Shown here in pieces: positions 1 to 6,058 of a stretch of 6,453 bases of DNA (positions are counted from its first letter, which is position 1; each line of letters starts with the position of its first letter). The DNA lies in assembly GCA_030696435.1 (NCBI GenBank), contig JAUYSF010000202.1:1-6453 (forward strand). The letters are read 5' to 3'. The notes beneath the pieces are model-generated. The model had not been told where the DNA came from and made no database searches. It was given only the letters and a program-made list of their open reading frames with translations. The DNA comes from Desulfoprunum sp. Its GTDB lineage: Bacteria; Desulfobacterota; Desulfobulbia; Desulfobulbales; Desulfocapsaceae. Position numbers and translations under genes: made by a program.

Positions 1-76
1 ATGTTCCATTGCGACAGTCTGGATTCTCGGTGAAATCGAGCAATTGTTGCAGCCCGTGGAGCTACTATCTTGTGTG

Positions 77-520
77 CTAGCTTTTTTGTGGTTTAAAGAT
101 AAGGGCGGGGCAGGAGCACCGCTTGATGACCCGTTCGGCCACACTGCCGAGCAGAATCCTTTCAAGTCCTTTGGCACCATGGGTTCCAATGATAATCAAA
201 TCCATCCCCTCGTCTTTGGCATAGTCGGCTATTGTATCAACCACATCACCCCTGCTCACCTCTCCCGTGCATCCCATCCAGGTTTTTTTGCTGGTCTCGA
301 TGAGAGTGCCCATTCTCTTTTTGGCATACGTTAAGGTCTCCTCGTTGCTCTGGGGTAAATAGGTGGGGATGAAATCCGCGTAGATCACCACATTTTCAAC
401 GACGTGGAAAAAAGTCAGTTTTGCGGCCAATTTATTAGCCATCGCCACGGCAAATTCTGCCAGCTCATCTGTGTACTGCTGAAAATCCACCGGAACCAAA
501 ATCTTGCGTATTTCTTGCAT
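77..520 (-). CDS. Universal stress protein, UspA family (ATP-binding type)
   Basis: A single-domain cytoplasmic Usp of 147 residues, a usual length for the family. These proteins bind ATP or AMP and help survival under starvation, redox or other stress; the exact target is unknown. Visible: the first strand with its conserved Asp (KILVPVD, D12), and a complete nucleotide motif G-x2-G-x9-G-S at residues 112-126 (GTHG ... LLGS), followed by VAERVIKRCSCPALIFKP, the typical last helix and strand. The ATP motif places it with the ATP-binding Usps rather than the non-binding E. coli UspA type. The frame stays open 18 codons further upstream, but the ATG at 520 has an excellent ribosome site (AAGGAGG, 6 bases upstream), so this start is preferred. 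It follows the 120-residue protein gene after a 219-bp gap, so it may have its own promoter; I could not identify one with confidence. Confidence 0.95.
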   Translation of the reverse strand: MQEIRKILVPVDFQQYTDELAEFAVAMANKLAAKLTFFHVVENVVIYADFIPTYLPQSNEETLTYAKKRMGTLIETSKKTWMGCTGEVSRGDVVDTIADYAKDEGMDLIIIGTHGAKGLERILLGSVAERVIKRCSCPALIFKPQKS

Positions 521-634
521 GGTGTCCCTCCTTGTAAACTCGTTGAACTGTGTTTGAGCAGCGCAATCGACCAAACCTCATGTCGAATGCCGCTTCCCGG
601 CAAATGGTGACGTCGCGGGCAGCAGGTGCTTTTT

Positions 635-648
635 GCCTCAACTGAGGC
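635..648. repeat. 14-bp palindrome between the 120-aa gene and uspA
   Basis: GCCTCAACTGAGGC is a perfect inverted repeat (GCCTCA / TGAGGC around a central AC on the plus strand). On the minus (coding) strand it is followed by AAAAAG, not by U residues, so it does not look like an intrinsic terminator for the upstream gene. It lies about 115 bp upstream of the uspA start. It could be an operator or simply a chance palindrome. Confidence 0.3.
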
Positions 649-739
649 CCGTCAGGCCACATTCTGAAAAAATGGTCATCAAACATCGATCGGATCTTCT
701 CTTCACGCATTGATCAGCACGGTCGGCTGCAGCAACATC

Positions 740-1102
740 CTACATTCGTATTTTTGCCTCTGTTTTTTCAAAGATTTTCGTGAGATGCAGGCAATGATGC
801 ACGGCAGTTTCTGCAAAACGGGTGATGATGTCCGGTAGGTCGGAACTCTGCCAGATTGAGGCGACTGCTTGATCTGCAAGGACCCGCTCGGCTATTTCAT
901 AGGGCGGTTCATTATGAGGAGCCAGCTCGATATCCTCCGGTTCGATGTTGACCTGATTGGAAAATACGAGACTGAAGAGGTCCTTCATGCAATATTGGAA
1001 AATCTTCTTCACATCCTCTGTTGACTCTGTTGTGCTCATCTGCTTTCTGAATTTGGGCAGCAATTCTTTTTCAATCTTGGTGAAAGAATGCGATATAATC
1101 AT
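740..1102 (-). CDS. Hypothetical protein, 120 aa
   Basis: I do not recognise the family. The product is a small soluble protein with no signal peptide, membrane segment or cofactor motif. It looks mostly helical: an N-terminal charged helix (FTKIEKELLPKFRKQ), a mixed middle with an acidic stretch (NIEPEDIELAPHNEPP), and a C-terminal helix with a histidine/cysteine group (AVHHCLHLTKIFEK, residues 100-113). The ATG at 1102 has a reasonable ribosome site (GGAG, about 6 bases upstream). A second in-frame ATG at residue 22 (MSTTESTED) is a possible shorter start. It lies 106 bp downstream of the PAS/LuxR-end gene, and its ATG overlaps the stop of a small open frame (ATGA), which hints at translational coupling. 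It is probably co-transcribed with the PAS gene. A role in signalling is only guessed from the neighbours. Confidence 0.75.
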   Translation of the reverse strand: MIISHSFTKIEKELLPKFRKQMSTTESTEDVKKIFQYCMKDLFSLVFSNQVNIEPEDIELAPHNEPPYEIAERVLADQAVASIWQSSDLPDIITRFAETAVHHCLHLTKIFEKTEAKIRM

Positions 1103-1179
1103 GGCTTCTCCGTTGTGGGGTGCACAAAATTTTGCCTCGCTTTGAACTCGTCGAGCATTCTGTCGAGGTGTACGGCCAT
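1099..1179 (-). CDS. Possible 26-aa peptide or relic ORF overlapping the next start
   Basis: The short frame ATG GCC GTA CAC CTC GAC... encodes MAVHLDRMLDEFKARQNFV plus seven more residues. It ends in a TGA that overlaps the ATG of the 120-residue protein gene (ATGA). The frame is also open further upstream, inside the end of the PAS/LuxR-end gene but in a different phase. The ribosome site is weak (CCGGA only). It could be a coupling leader peptide, the tail of something that replaced the lost end of the PAS/LuxR-end gene, or chance. The amphipathic helix-like composition and the exact overlap are the only arguments for it. Confidence 0.2.
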   Translation of the reverse strand: MAVHLDRMLDEFKARQNFVHPTTEKP

Positions 1180-1208
1180 TCCGGTAGGCCGGTTGTTGCG
1201 CTGAATAG

Positions 1209-2516
1209 TTACGTAATTTCTTTGGGTCTCTTGCCCATCTTGACGAGATTGGCTATCGGGATTTCCGAAGGAGTGAGGTGTGTCAGTCGGGCGGAAAACG
1301 TGTCGGCAAACGGGGAAGTCAATTCTTTGATAGTATTCCTGAGTATTTCCAGGAGTATTTTTTGCTGGTCATTCAGCCGGCTTTCCTCCAATCTGGTGAG
1401 GAATGGTTCGACGACTTTATCGATGTTGTCCATGATGCAGCTCTCAAGCGCGGCTTTATCGGTCTCTCGTTTTCGCAGCAAGACGTCCAGGGCAATATGT
1501 GTGGTCTGCAGCTCAGCGGTTTTGTCCATCACCTGCCGTTCCAGTTCAACCTTTGCGGATTTCAACTCTGACTCAATCTGCTTCAGCCGGGTAATATCGG
1601 TATCGATGCCCATAATGCGCAGGACCTTGCCTTTCTCGTCTCTGGTGAGAATGCGCCCCCGTGAGAGTATCCACCGCCACTCACCGACTGGGTTTTTTAT
1701 CCGATACTCGATCTCGCAATGGGGATTGATGCCGTGGGCCAGGCCACTGTGCATGGCCAGAATTGTTTGGAGATCATCGGGATGAATCAGGGTCTGCCAT
1801 GTTTGAGCACCGGATAATTGACTGCCCTTTTCATAGCCCAGATTGCGGTACCAGTTCTCCCCGAAGTTGATCTCACCCGTTAACAGATTCAGATCCCAGA
1901 CACCGTTGAATGAGGCATCAAGAGCCAGACGAAAGCTCTTTTGACTTTCGCACAATTGATCTTCAGCCTCTCTGCGACGCTTAACCTCATCCTGCAGGGT
2001 TTTGGCCTGATTCGCTGATAACTGGGATATGGAAAGGCCCTCAAGATACCGGCCAACGGGCGAAAACCATTCGCCGTATTCACAGGGCATCAGCAGGAAA
2101 TCGTCAATACAGCGCCGAATGGTTCCAGTGAAGGTCTCAGCGTCCCGGCAGTTTTCGAGCAGCATGAACATACTGGCTAGCGAATTCCTTTTAAAAACCT
2201 TGTACAGGCTGAAGCCGTCCAGGTCCTGCCTCCTCAGGCCAAAGCCGGGAAGTTCCTTTGAAAAATGTGGCAGTGTGCCGCTTTCTTTCAGATTTACTTG
2301 AACAGGCTGCTGACTGCCCTCACCATGCAGCTTCAACTTGGCACGATGAGTAGGAAAGCTTATCGGGATAGGTGCTTTCACTTTGGCTGGATCGAAGTTG
2401 TCGGAGATCCTCGCGGTGTTCTTTTCGGCTGCTTCTTCGTCCACCCCTGGAAGGCCGGTCTGCAGCACTGCCGGGATTTTTCTTTCAGGTAGATTATTTT
2501 TGGTTTCGTGCATCAT
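1209..2516 (-). CDS. PAS-domain regulator with truncated LuxR-type HTH
   Basis: A cytoplasmic sensor-type protein of 435 residues. Residues 1-75 are low-complexity and unrecognised. Residues 80-165 form an N-terminal region of unknown type (GFSLYKVFKRNSLASMFMLL ...). A coiled-coil linker at about 168-192 leads into a PAS fold-3/PAC domain at 193-311 (GVWDLNLLTG; IHPDDL; EYRIKNPVGEWRWILSRGRI; MGIDTDITRLKQ). A long coiled coil follows at 312-400. Residues 414-435 (LTPSEIPIANLVKMGKRPKE then I, T) are the first two helices of a LuxR/GerE HTH, as in PAS-LuxR regulators, but TAA follows at once. The recognition helix is missing and I could not find it in any frame downstream. Two adjacent ATGs (2516 and 2513) sit behind a strong GGGGGGAGG site; the second has better spacing. 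There is no kinase core. It may work as a non-DNA-binding sensor or be inactive. Confidence 0.85.
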   Translation of the reverse strand: MMHETKNNLPERKIPAVLQTGLPGVDEEAAEKNTARISDNFDPAKVKAPIPISFPTHRAKLKLHGEGSQQPVQVNLKESGTLPHFSKELPGFGLRRQDLDGFSLYKVFKRNSLASMFMLLENCRDAETFTGTIRRCIDDFLLMPCEYGEWFSPVGRYLEGLSISQLSANQAKTLQDEVKRRREAEDQLCESQKSFRLALDASFNGVWDLNLLTGEINFGENWYRNLGYEKGSQLSGAQTWQTLIHPDDLQTILAMHSGLAHGINPHCEIEYRIKNPVGEWRWILSRGRILTRDEKGKVLRIMGIDTDITRLKQIESELKSAKVELERQVMDKTAELQTTHIALDVLLRKRETDKAALESCIMDNIDKVVEPFLTRLEESRLNDQQKILLEILRNTIKELTSPFADTFSARLTHLTPSEIPIANLVKMGKRPKEIT

Positions 2517-2747
2517 ATCCTCCCCCCTCGGCGATATAGGTGCTGTTGTCTTGAAAGCAGTATTTCTTTTGTGATGCTCCCGATGTATCAGAGTGAACCT
2601 TCAATTCACCGGCGCCTTATTCCATTTTCAAATCAAACGTTAACTTTGTCGGCTACGCTGTGCGGTTTCTCGCCATACTGTCGCTGCTTGCTTGCCGTCT
2701 CGTTGCCATCTTGCTTTAAAAAGGGAATGAGTCTCGCGGAAGGTGGC

Positions 2748-2772
2748 GGCAGGATTCCAGAACGATCCTGCC
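2748..2772 (-). terminator. Hairpin downstream of hsp20, possible terminator
   Basis: GGCAGGAT and ATCCTGCC form a perfect 8-bp stem around a 9-base loop, 18 bp past the hsp20 stop. The position fits a transcription terminator. The U-run normally expected directly after the stem is absent on the minus strand; CCCTTTTT appears only about 25-30 bases later. It may be a weak terminator, an mRNA 3'-end stabiliser, or a partial barrier that lets some transcripts continue into the PAS gene. Confidence 0.45.
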
Positions 2773-2790
2773 CTCCTGTATTGTTGGGTG

Positions 2791-3249
2791 CTATTTGATT
2801 TCAATTTGTGCAACTTTTTTCTTGGAATCCTTGGTCTTCGGCAGTTTGAGGGTCAGGACGCCATCCTTGAAGTTTGCTTCGCTTCTCTCGATATCCACCT
2901 CTACAGGCAATCGGAGAGCACGGTAAAAAGAGCCGGTGCGACGCTCAATGGTATGATACTGTTTGTCTTTATTCTCTTTTTCCTCCTTTCTTTCCCCTTT
3001 GATTGTCAGAAGGTCATCTTCTAGGGAAACACTGATGTCCTTTTTTTCCATACCCGGCAGATCTGCTAGAATCTCAATGGCTTGATCGGTCTCACTGACA
3101 TCGAGTCGCGGACTCCAGCCAATATCCAGGTCATCCTGCAGATTGTGAAAGGGGAAGCCATACCACATTCTTTTGACCATATCGTCCATATCTGAAATTA
3201 CATTCGGTACATTGCTGCTGCGACGTTTAAAAGGCAGTAAATCAAACAT
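2791..3249 (-). CDS. Small heat-shock protein, Hsp20/alpha-crystallin family
   Basis: An ATP-independent holdase chaperone of 152 residues, a usual bacterial sHsp length. It forms oligomers that bind unfolding proteins in the cytoplasm until DnaK/ClpB can refold them. Domain order: an N-terminal arm at residues 1-45 (MFDLLPFKRR ... MDDMVKRMW), an alpha-crystallin domain at about 46-139 (PRLDVSETDQAIEILADLPG; the ERRTGSFYRALRLP strand and loop; the hallmark GVLTLKLPK at 130-138), and a C-terminal tail with an I-x-I anchor (IEI, 149-151). The frame opens 13 codons earlier, but the ATG at 3249 is preceded by AGGAGGG at good spacing and starts the usual MFDL sequence. It lies 164 bp downstream of the SAP-like gene with no obvious terminator between, so it may share the sigma-54 transcript. 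I saw no clear sigma-32 promoter or CIRCE element in front of it. Confidence 0.96.
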   Translation of the reverse strand: MFDLLPFKRRSSNVPNVISDMDDMVKRMWYGFPFHNLQDDLDIGWSPRLDVSETDQAIEILADLPGMEKKDISVSLEDDLLTIKGERKEEKENKDKQYHTIERRTGSFYRALRLPVEVDIERSEANFKDGVLTLKLPKTKDSKKKVAQIEIK

Positions 3250-3403
3250 ATTAAACCCTCCTGTTGAGAATGTTTTCTGTATGCCCACGAAAGAAGGTCG
3301 GGGTTGAAAAGCTCAAGAGCCTCCAGCCCTCACCTTTTCGTGTGCTGCCAACTCCATCCCTATCGTGCCTGATTTTTTCTTGCTTGAATGCCGGCGTATT
3401 GCT

Positions 3404-3425
3404 CATCCCTGCACTAGCGGGTATT
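3404..3425. repeat. Degenerate REP-like hairpin at the end of the SAP-like gene
   Basis: On the minus strand ATACCCGCTAGTGCAGGGAT resembles a decayed copy of the dispersed ATTCCCGC...GCGGGAAT hairpin common in many Proteobacteria. The overlapping minus frame even reads VIPASAGM, a frequent spurious peptide of such repeats. The stem is imperfect, with two mismatches. It covers the stop codon of the SAP-like gene, so the last few residues of that protein may come from the repeat. This rests on pattern resemblance only. Confidence 0.3.
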
Positions 3426-3602
3426 ACAACAATCGGGCCGCCAGCAGCACTCCTCCTCAAAACACGAGGAAAAGGCCTCGGTTTGAAAACAGGGGATATT
3501 CCCCTCTGTTTCCTGAATGTTGCGAATGAGTTCTGCTTTTGATTTTTTGCCGGGCTTGACTCCCACTCTTGTCGCTTTTTCTTTCACTTCCTGCATGTTC
3601 AT
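3414..3602 (-). CDS. Small SAP-like, cysteine-rich protein (62 aa)
   Basis: A 62-residue protein that matches, from memory of the family, small proteins in Geobacter-like and Desulfobulbus-like bacteria. They have an N-terminal SAP/Rho-N-like helix-turn-helix followed by a cysteine cluster. Visible: MQEVKEKATRVGVKPGKKSKAELIRNIQ (residues 3-30; the K-P-G-K-x-x-K-x-E-L-I-R core is typical), then EGN-x-x-CF and cysteines at 38, 47, 52, 53, 58 and 59, spaced as a possible metal site (CF ... C-x4-C-C-W-x-x-x-C). A nucleic-acid-binding role is likely from the fold, but the target is unknown. The start at 3602 has a strong GAGGAGG site 5 bases upstream. It is the first recognisable gene after the sigma-54 promoter and precedes hsp20. 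The last residues (CCNTR) run into a repeat-like hairpin and may not be original. Confidence 0.8.
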   Translation of the reverse strand: MNMQEVKEKATRVGVKPGKKSKAELIRNIQETEGNIPCFQTEAFSSCFEEECCWRPDCCNTR

Positions 3603-3811
3603 CGTTTCCTCCTCTTGTTTCTTGGAACGGGAAAAACTGAAAAATCTCCGACTGAGTCGCTATGGCCGAAAACATTTCCATCGAGGCAATGTTTTTTGTG
3701 TTAGCGAGAAACAGCATCCAGCTCTGCATCTTCTCCAGCTGTGATACCGACCGAACAGACGATATCAGTTCGCCATGATGGATGAATGTCTGAGGAATAG
3801 ACGGCATTGCA
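3603..3811 (-). other. About 210-nt leader between sigma-54 promoter and SAP-like gene
   Basis: If transcription starts near 3812, the first recognised gene begins about 210 bases later. The leader holds an open frame from an ATG at 3807 (MPSIPQTFIHHGELISS ...) that runs past the SAP-like start and ends at 3457 in another phase. Its first 67 residues look more protein-like than the rest, but that ATG would be nearly leaderless. An internal ATG (MQSWMLFLANTKN) has only a poorly spaced GGAG. I do not recognise the sequence. The stretch may be a regulatory 5' UTR, a decayed gene, or a real small protein. Confidence 0.35.
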
Positions 3812-3822
3812 CATTAAGCTTT

Positions 3823-3838
3823 AGCAAATTTAGTGCCA
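3823..3838 (-). promoter_or_regulatory. Sigma-54 (RpoN) promoter, full consensus
   Basis: The minus strand reads TTTGGCACTAAATTTGCTAA. This matches the -24/-12 consensus TGGCAC-N5-TTGCW at every defined base, with the invariant GG (3837-3836) and GC (3825-3824) exactly ten bases apart. The expected start is near 3812, reading towards the SAP-like and hsp20 genes. Such promoters are silent without an AAA+ enhancer-binding protein, and a gene for one lies immediately upstream. The site is intergenic and correctly oriented, which makes chance occurrence unlikely. Confidence 0.85.
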
Positions 3839-3885
3839 AATCATTATGTGTTTGAAATTAAAGGGAATGAAAGGAGTGGCGGGGT

Positions 3886-3933
3886 ATTTACTCTGTAAAA
3901 AAGTACATGCGCTGTAATTTTTACAGAGTAAAT
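3886..3933. promoter_or_regulatory. Paired palindromes, candidate enhancer (UAS) of the sigma-54 activator
   Basis: A perfect 16-bp inverted repeat (3886-3901 and 3918-3933) flanks a 16-base spacer. Each arm contains a 13-bp palindrome: TTTACTCTGTAAA at 3887-3899 and TTTACAGAGTAAA at 3920-3932. The two centres are 33 bp apart, about three helical turns. Relative to the predicted sigma-54 start they lie near -81 and -114, which suits upstream activator sites for a Fis-type HTH dimer. The element begins 15 bp after the activator gene's stop. The alternative is a terminator-like stem, but its stem is A+T-rich, and a T-run follows only in the plus direction, where no gene precedes it. Confidence 0.6.
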
Positions 3934-3947
3934 TTTTCGGGATGTGC

Positions 3948-5951
3948 CTACAGGGAGTACTTCTTGATCTTGGTGAGAAGGGTTTTGAGGGTGATCTGCA
4001 GAGCTGCAGCGGCCCTCGTCTTGTTTCCACCGGTGTAACTGAGGGCCATTTTAATGGCGTATTTCTCGGCCTCCGACATACTGAGAGGGATAAATTGTCG
4101 ATGTAAGCCATGTGTAATAACAGATTCAGGAGAGACGTTCGTCTCACTCAATACCCGGATAACATCCTCTAGAGTGAGCGTGTTTGACTCACAGAACAGT
4201 ACTGCCCTGCGAATCACGTTCTTCAACTCCCGTACATTCCCAGGCCATTGCTGTTGTCTTAAGAAAATGAAAACCTGATCATCTATGGTTCTAATCGGTT
4301 TATCGAGTTCCGAAGAGACTTCAAGCAAAAATTTCTGGATAAAAAACCTGATATCATCTCGCCTGTCGCGCAGGGGGGGGAGTTTTAAAGTGGCTTCACT
4401 CAGTCGGTAATACAAATCCTCTCTGAACTTTTGCTCTTTGACGGCCTTTTTGATGTTGGTATTTGTGGCACCAATTATCCGCATATCCGATTGAACGGGA
4501 TGATTGGATCCGACTGGATAGAATCTCTTCTCGTCCACGACTATCAGGATCTTTTTTTGGATAAATGGGCTCATGTTTTGGAGTTCATCAATGAAGACTG
4601 TTCCGCCATTGGCAATTTCGAAATATCCTTTTTTTCTTATGTCTGCCCCGGTAAAGGCGCCTTTTTCATAACCGAACAGCTCACTTTCAACAAGATTCTC
4701 CGGAATAACGCTTAAATCCAGGACGATAAACGGTCCCTGTGCCCTTTCGCTGAGATTGTGAATGATGTTGGCGATCAAGGATTTGCCTGTTCCCGTCTCG
4801 CCCTCGATTATTAAAGAAAAATCAGTTGATGCGAGTTTTTTGATATCACGAATGATATTTTGGATGACAGTGCTTTTGCCCAATTGCATTTCCAGAGAGG
4901 ATTCGATTTTGTCATCAAGATCCCTGATTTTGCCGGCGAGAGAGTTTCTTTCCAGATTTCTCTGTCGCTCCTCGCTTCTCTTCAGCTTTGCCTCAGCCAT
5001 TTTCTGTTCAGTGATGTCGGCAACCATGCCGAACATTTTACCGACCCGGCCCCAGTTATCCTTAAAAAAACTGCCCCTGGCCCAGACCCAGCGCACTTCC
5101 CGGTCCGGTCGGATTATGCGGAATTCCGAGTACCATTCCCGGCAGCTTTCGGTGCTTTCCTTCAGGGAAGCATCAACCCTTGGTCTATCCTCGGGATGAA
5201 CAAATTCGAGAAATTCATCGGCGCTGCTGTTGTCCGGTAGAGGTCGGCCTAATCCGAAAATCTGGCCATATCTCAATGACCAGCTGGCTTTTCCCTGTAT
5301 CAGGTCAAGTTCCCAATCGCCGATGTGGGCGGCCTCCAAGGCAATACGGAGTCGATTTTCACTCTCAGACAATGCTTCCTCTGCCTGTCGGTGTGCGGAA
5401 ATATCGCTTATAACGAGACGGCACAGAGGATTATCCTCACTGTCCCGCATCGCAGTTGTCTCAATTCGGGTCCAGAAATGCCTGTCGCCATGCCGCTGCA
5501 AACGGATTTCAAACACCTGCTTTTTGCCGGTAACAAAGAGATTTTTTAAATGCAGGTAATAGCTATCAACATCTTTTGGCCAGATAAACGAGGTGAGCAT
5601 GCGATTGATGAGCGTGTCTTTTGTCACACCCAAAAGTTCAGCTGCGGTGAGATTCGCCTGCCTGATGAGTCCCAGATCCGTCAAGGTAAGATAGCCGACC
5701 GGGGCGAGATCATAGAGGTCGAAATATTCCTCTCTTGATGCCTCCAGATCTGCCTGGGCCTGGTTAAGATGGTCATGTTGCATCTCCAGTTCGATCTGCT
5801 GAACCTGCAGTTCATGAAAGAGGTGCTGGATCTTTTCGTCAGAGAGATGCTGAAGGTCTTGGGGAAATTGCTGGGTTCTTGTCTGTACAAAATTTTCAGC
5901 CAGTCGGCGGAGAGGAGCCGCAGTTGCAGCACTGGTTGCCTTTTTCGTCAT
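3948..5951 (-). CDS. PAS-PAS sigma-54-dependent transcriptional activator
   Basis: An enhancer-binding protein of 667 residues that uses ATP hydrolysis to open sigma-54 RNA polymerase complexes. Order: an N-terminal helical segment (about 35-75, HELQVQQIELEMQ coiled coil), PAS1 (about 76-186, YFDLYDLAPVGYLTL), PAS2/PAC (about 200-316, GDWELDL; FVHPEDR; WARGSFF; MVADITEQK), a coiled-coil linker, then the AAA+ core. Key motifs are intact: Walker A GETGTGKS (384-391), GAFTGA (431-436), Walker B GGTVFIDEL (449-457), arginine-finger region REDLYYRL (510-517) and WPGNVREL (569-576). The Fis-type HTH occupies about 640-667 (GGNKTRAAAALQITLKTLLT). There is no receiver domain, so control is probably by PAS sensing or by a partner. 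The ATG at 5951 has an AAGGA site 7 bases upstream; a GTG 24 codons earlier lacks one. A C8 run (4373-4380) lies in the codons for LPPLRDR. Confidence 0.96.
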   Translation of the reverse strand: MTKKATSAATAAPLRRLAENFVQTRTQQFPQDLQHLSDEKIQHLFHELQVQQIELEMQHDHLNQAQADLEASREEYFDLYDLAPVGYLTLTDLGLIRQANLTAAELLGVTKDTLINRMLTSFIWPKDVDSYYLHLKNLFVTGKKQVFEIRLQRHGDRHFWTRIETTAMRDSEDNPLCRLVISDISAHRQAEEALSESENRLRIALEAAHIGDWELDLIQGKASWSLRYGQIFGLGRPLPDNSSADEFLEFVHPEDRPRVDASLKESTESCREWYSEFRIIRPDREVRWVWARGSFFKDNWGRVGKMFGMVADITEQKMAEAKLKRSEERQRNLERNSLAGKIRDLDDKIESSLEMQLGKSTVIQNIIRDIKKLASTDFSLIIEGETGTGKSLIANIIHNLSERAQGPFIVLDLSVIPENLVESELFGYEKGAFTGADIRKKGYFEIANGGTVFIDELQNMSPFIQKKILIVVDEKRFYPVGSNHPVQSDMRIIGATNTNIKKAVKEQKFREDLYYRLSEATLKLPPLRDRRDDIRFFIQKFLLEVSSELDKPIRTIDDQVFIFLRQQQWPGNVRELKNVIRRAVLFCESNTLTLEDVIRVLSETNVSPESVITHGLHRQFIPLSMSEAEKYAIKMALSYTGGNKTRAAAALQITLKTLLTKIKKYSL

Positions 5952-6058
5952 GGAGAGATCCTTTTTCGGCTCCGAGCAATTACTAATTTTTGAAACCGTG
6001 CGAGAGGGTTCCTTGTACAACACCCGTAGTCAATACCAGCGGCATAAGGCCCAGAGTT

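Noticed and set aside
465..710. Minus-strand frame of 81 aa starting MREEKIRSMFDDHFFRM between the 120-aa gene and uspA
   Set aside because: There is no ribosome site, it overlaps the start of the well-supported usp gene in another frame, and no family is recognisable. A chance open frame is more likely.
1120..1785. Long plus-strand open frame of 221 aa
   Set aside because: It lies antisense to the PAS/LuxR-end gene, is serine/arginine-rich as expected for a mirror frame, and shows no domain.
3250..3413. Sigma-32 heat-shock promoter or CIRCE element before hsp20
   Set aside because: CTTGAG and a C-rich block occur on the coding strand, but only about 8 bases apart, too close for a sigma-32 promoter. 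No CIRCE inverted repeat is present.
3251..3460. Minus-strand frame of 69 aa containing VIPASAGM
   Set aside because: This peptide is a well-known artefact of dispersed palindromic repeats, and the frame overlaps the SAP-like gene. It is treated as a repeat signal, not a gene.
3839..3885. IHF bending site between the palindromes and the sigma-54 promoter
   Set aside because: The stretch is partly A+T-rich, but I found no sequence close enough to WATCAANNNNTTR to call.
3886..3933. The large inverted repeat as terminator of the activator gene
   Set aside because: On the coding strand the stem is followed by ACCCCGCC rather than a U-run, and the arms are themselves palindromic. A protein-binding role fits better, though a terminator is not excluded.
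4762..5240. Plus-strand open frames of 145 and 126 aa
   Set aside because: Both are antisense shadows of the sigma-54 activator gene, whose motifs are unambiguous.
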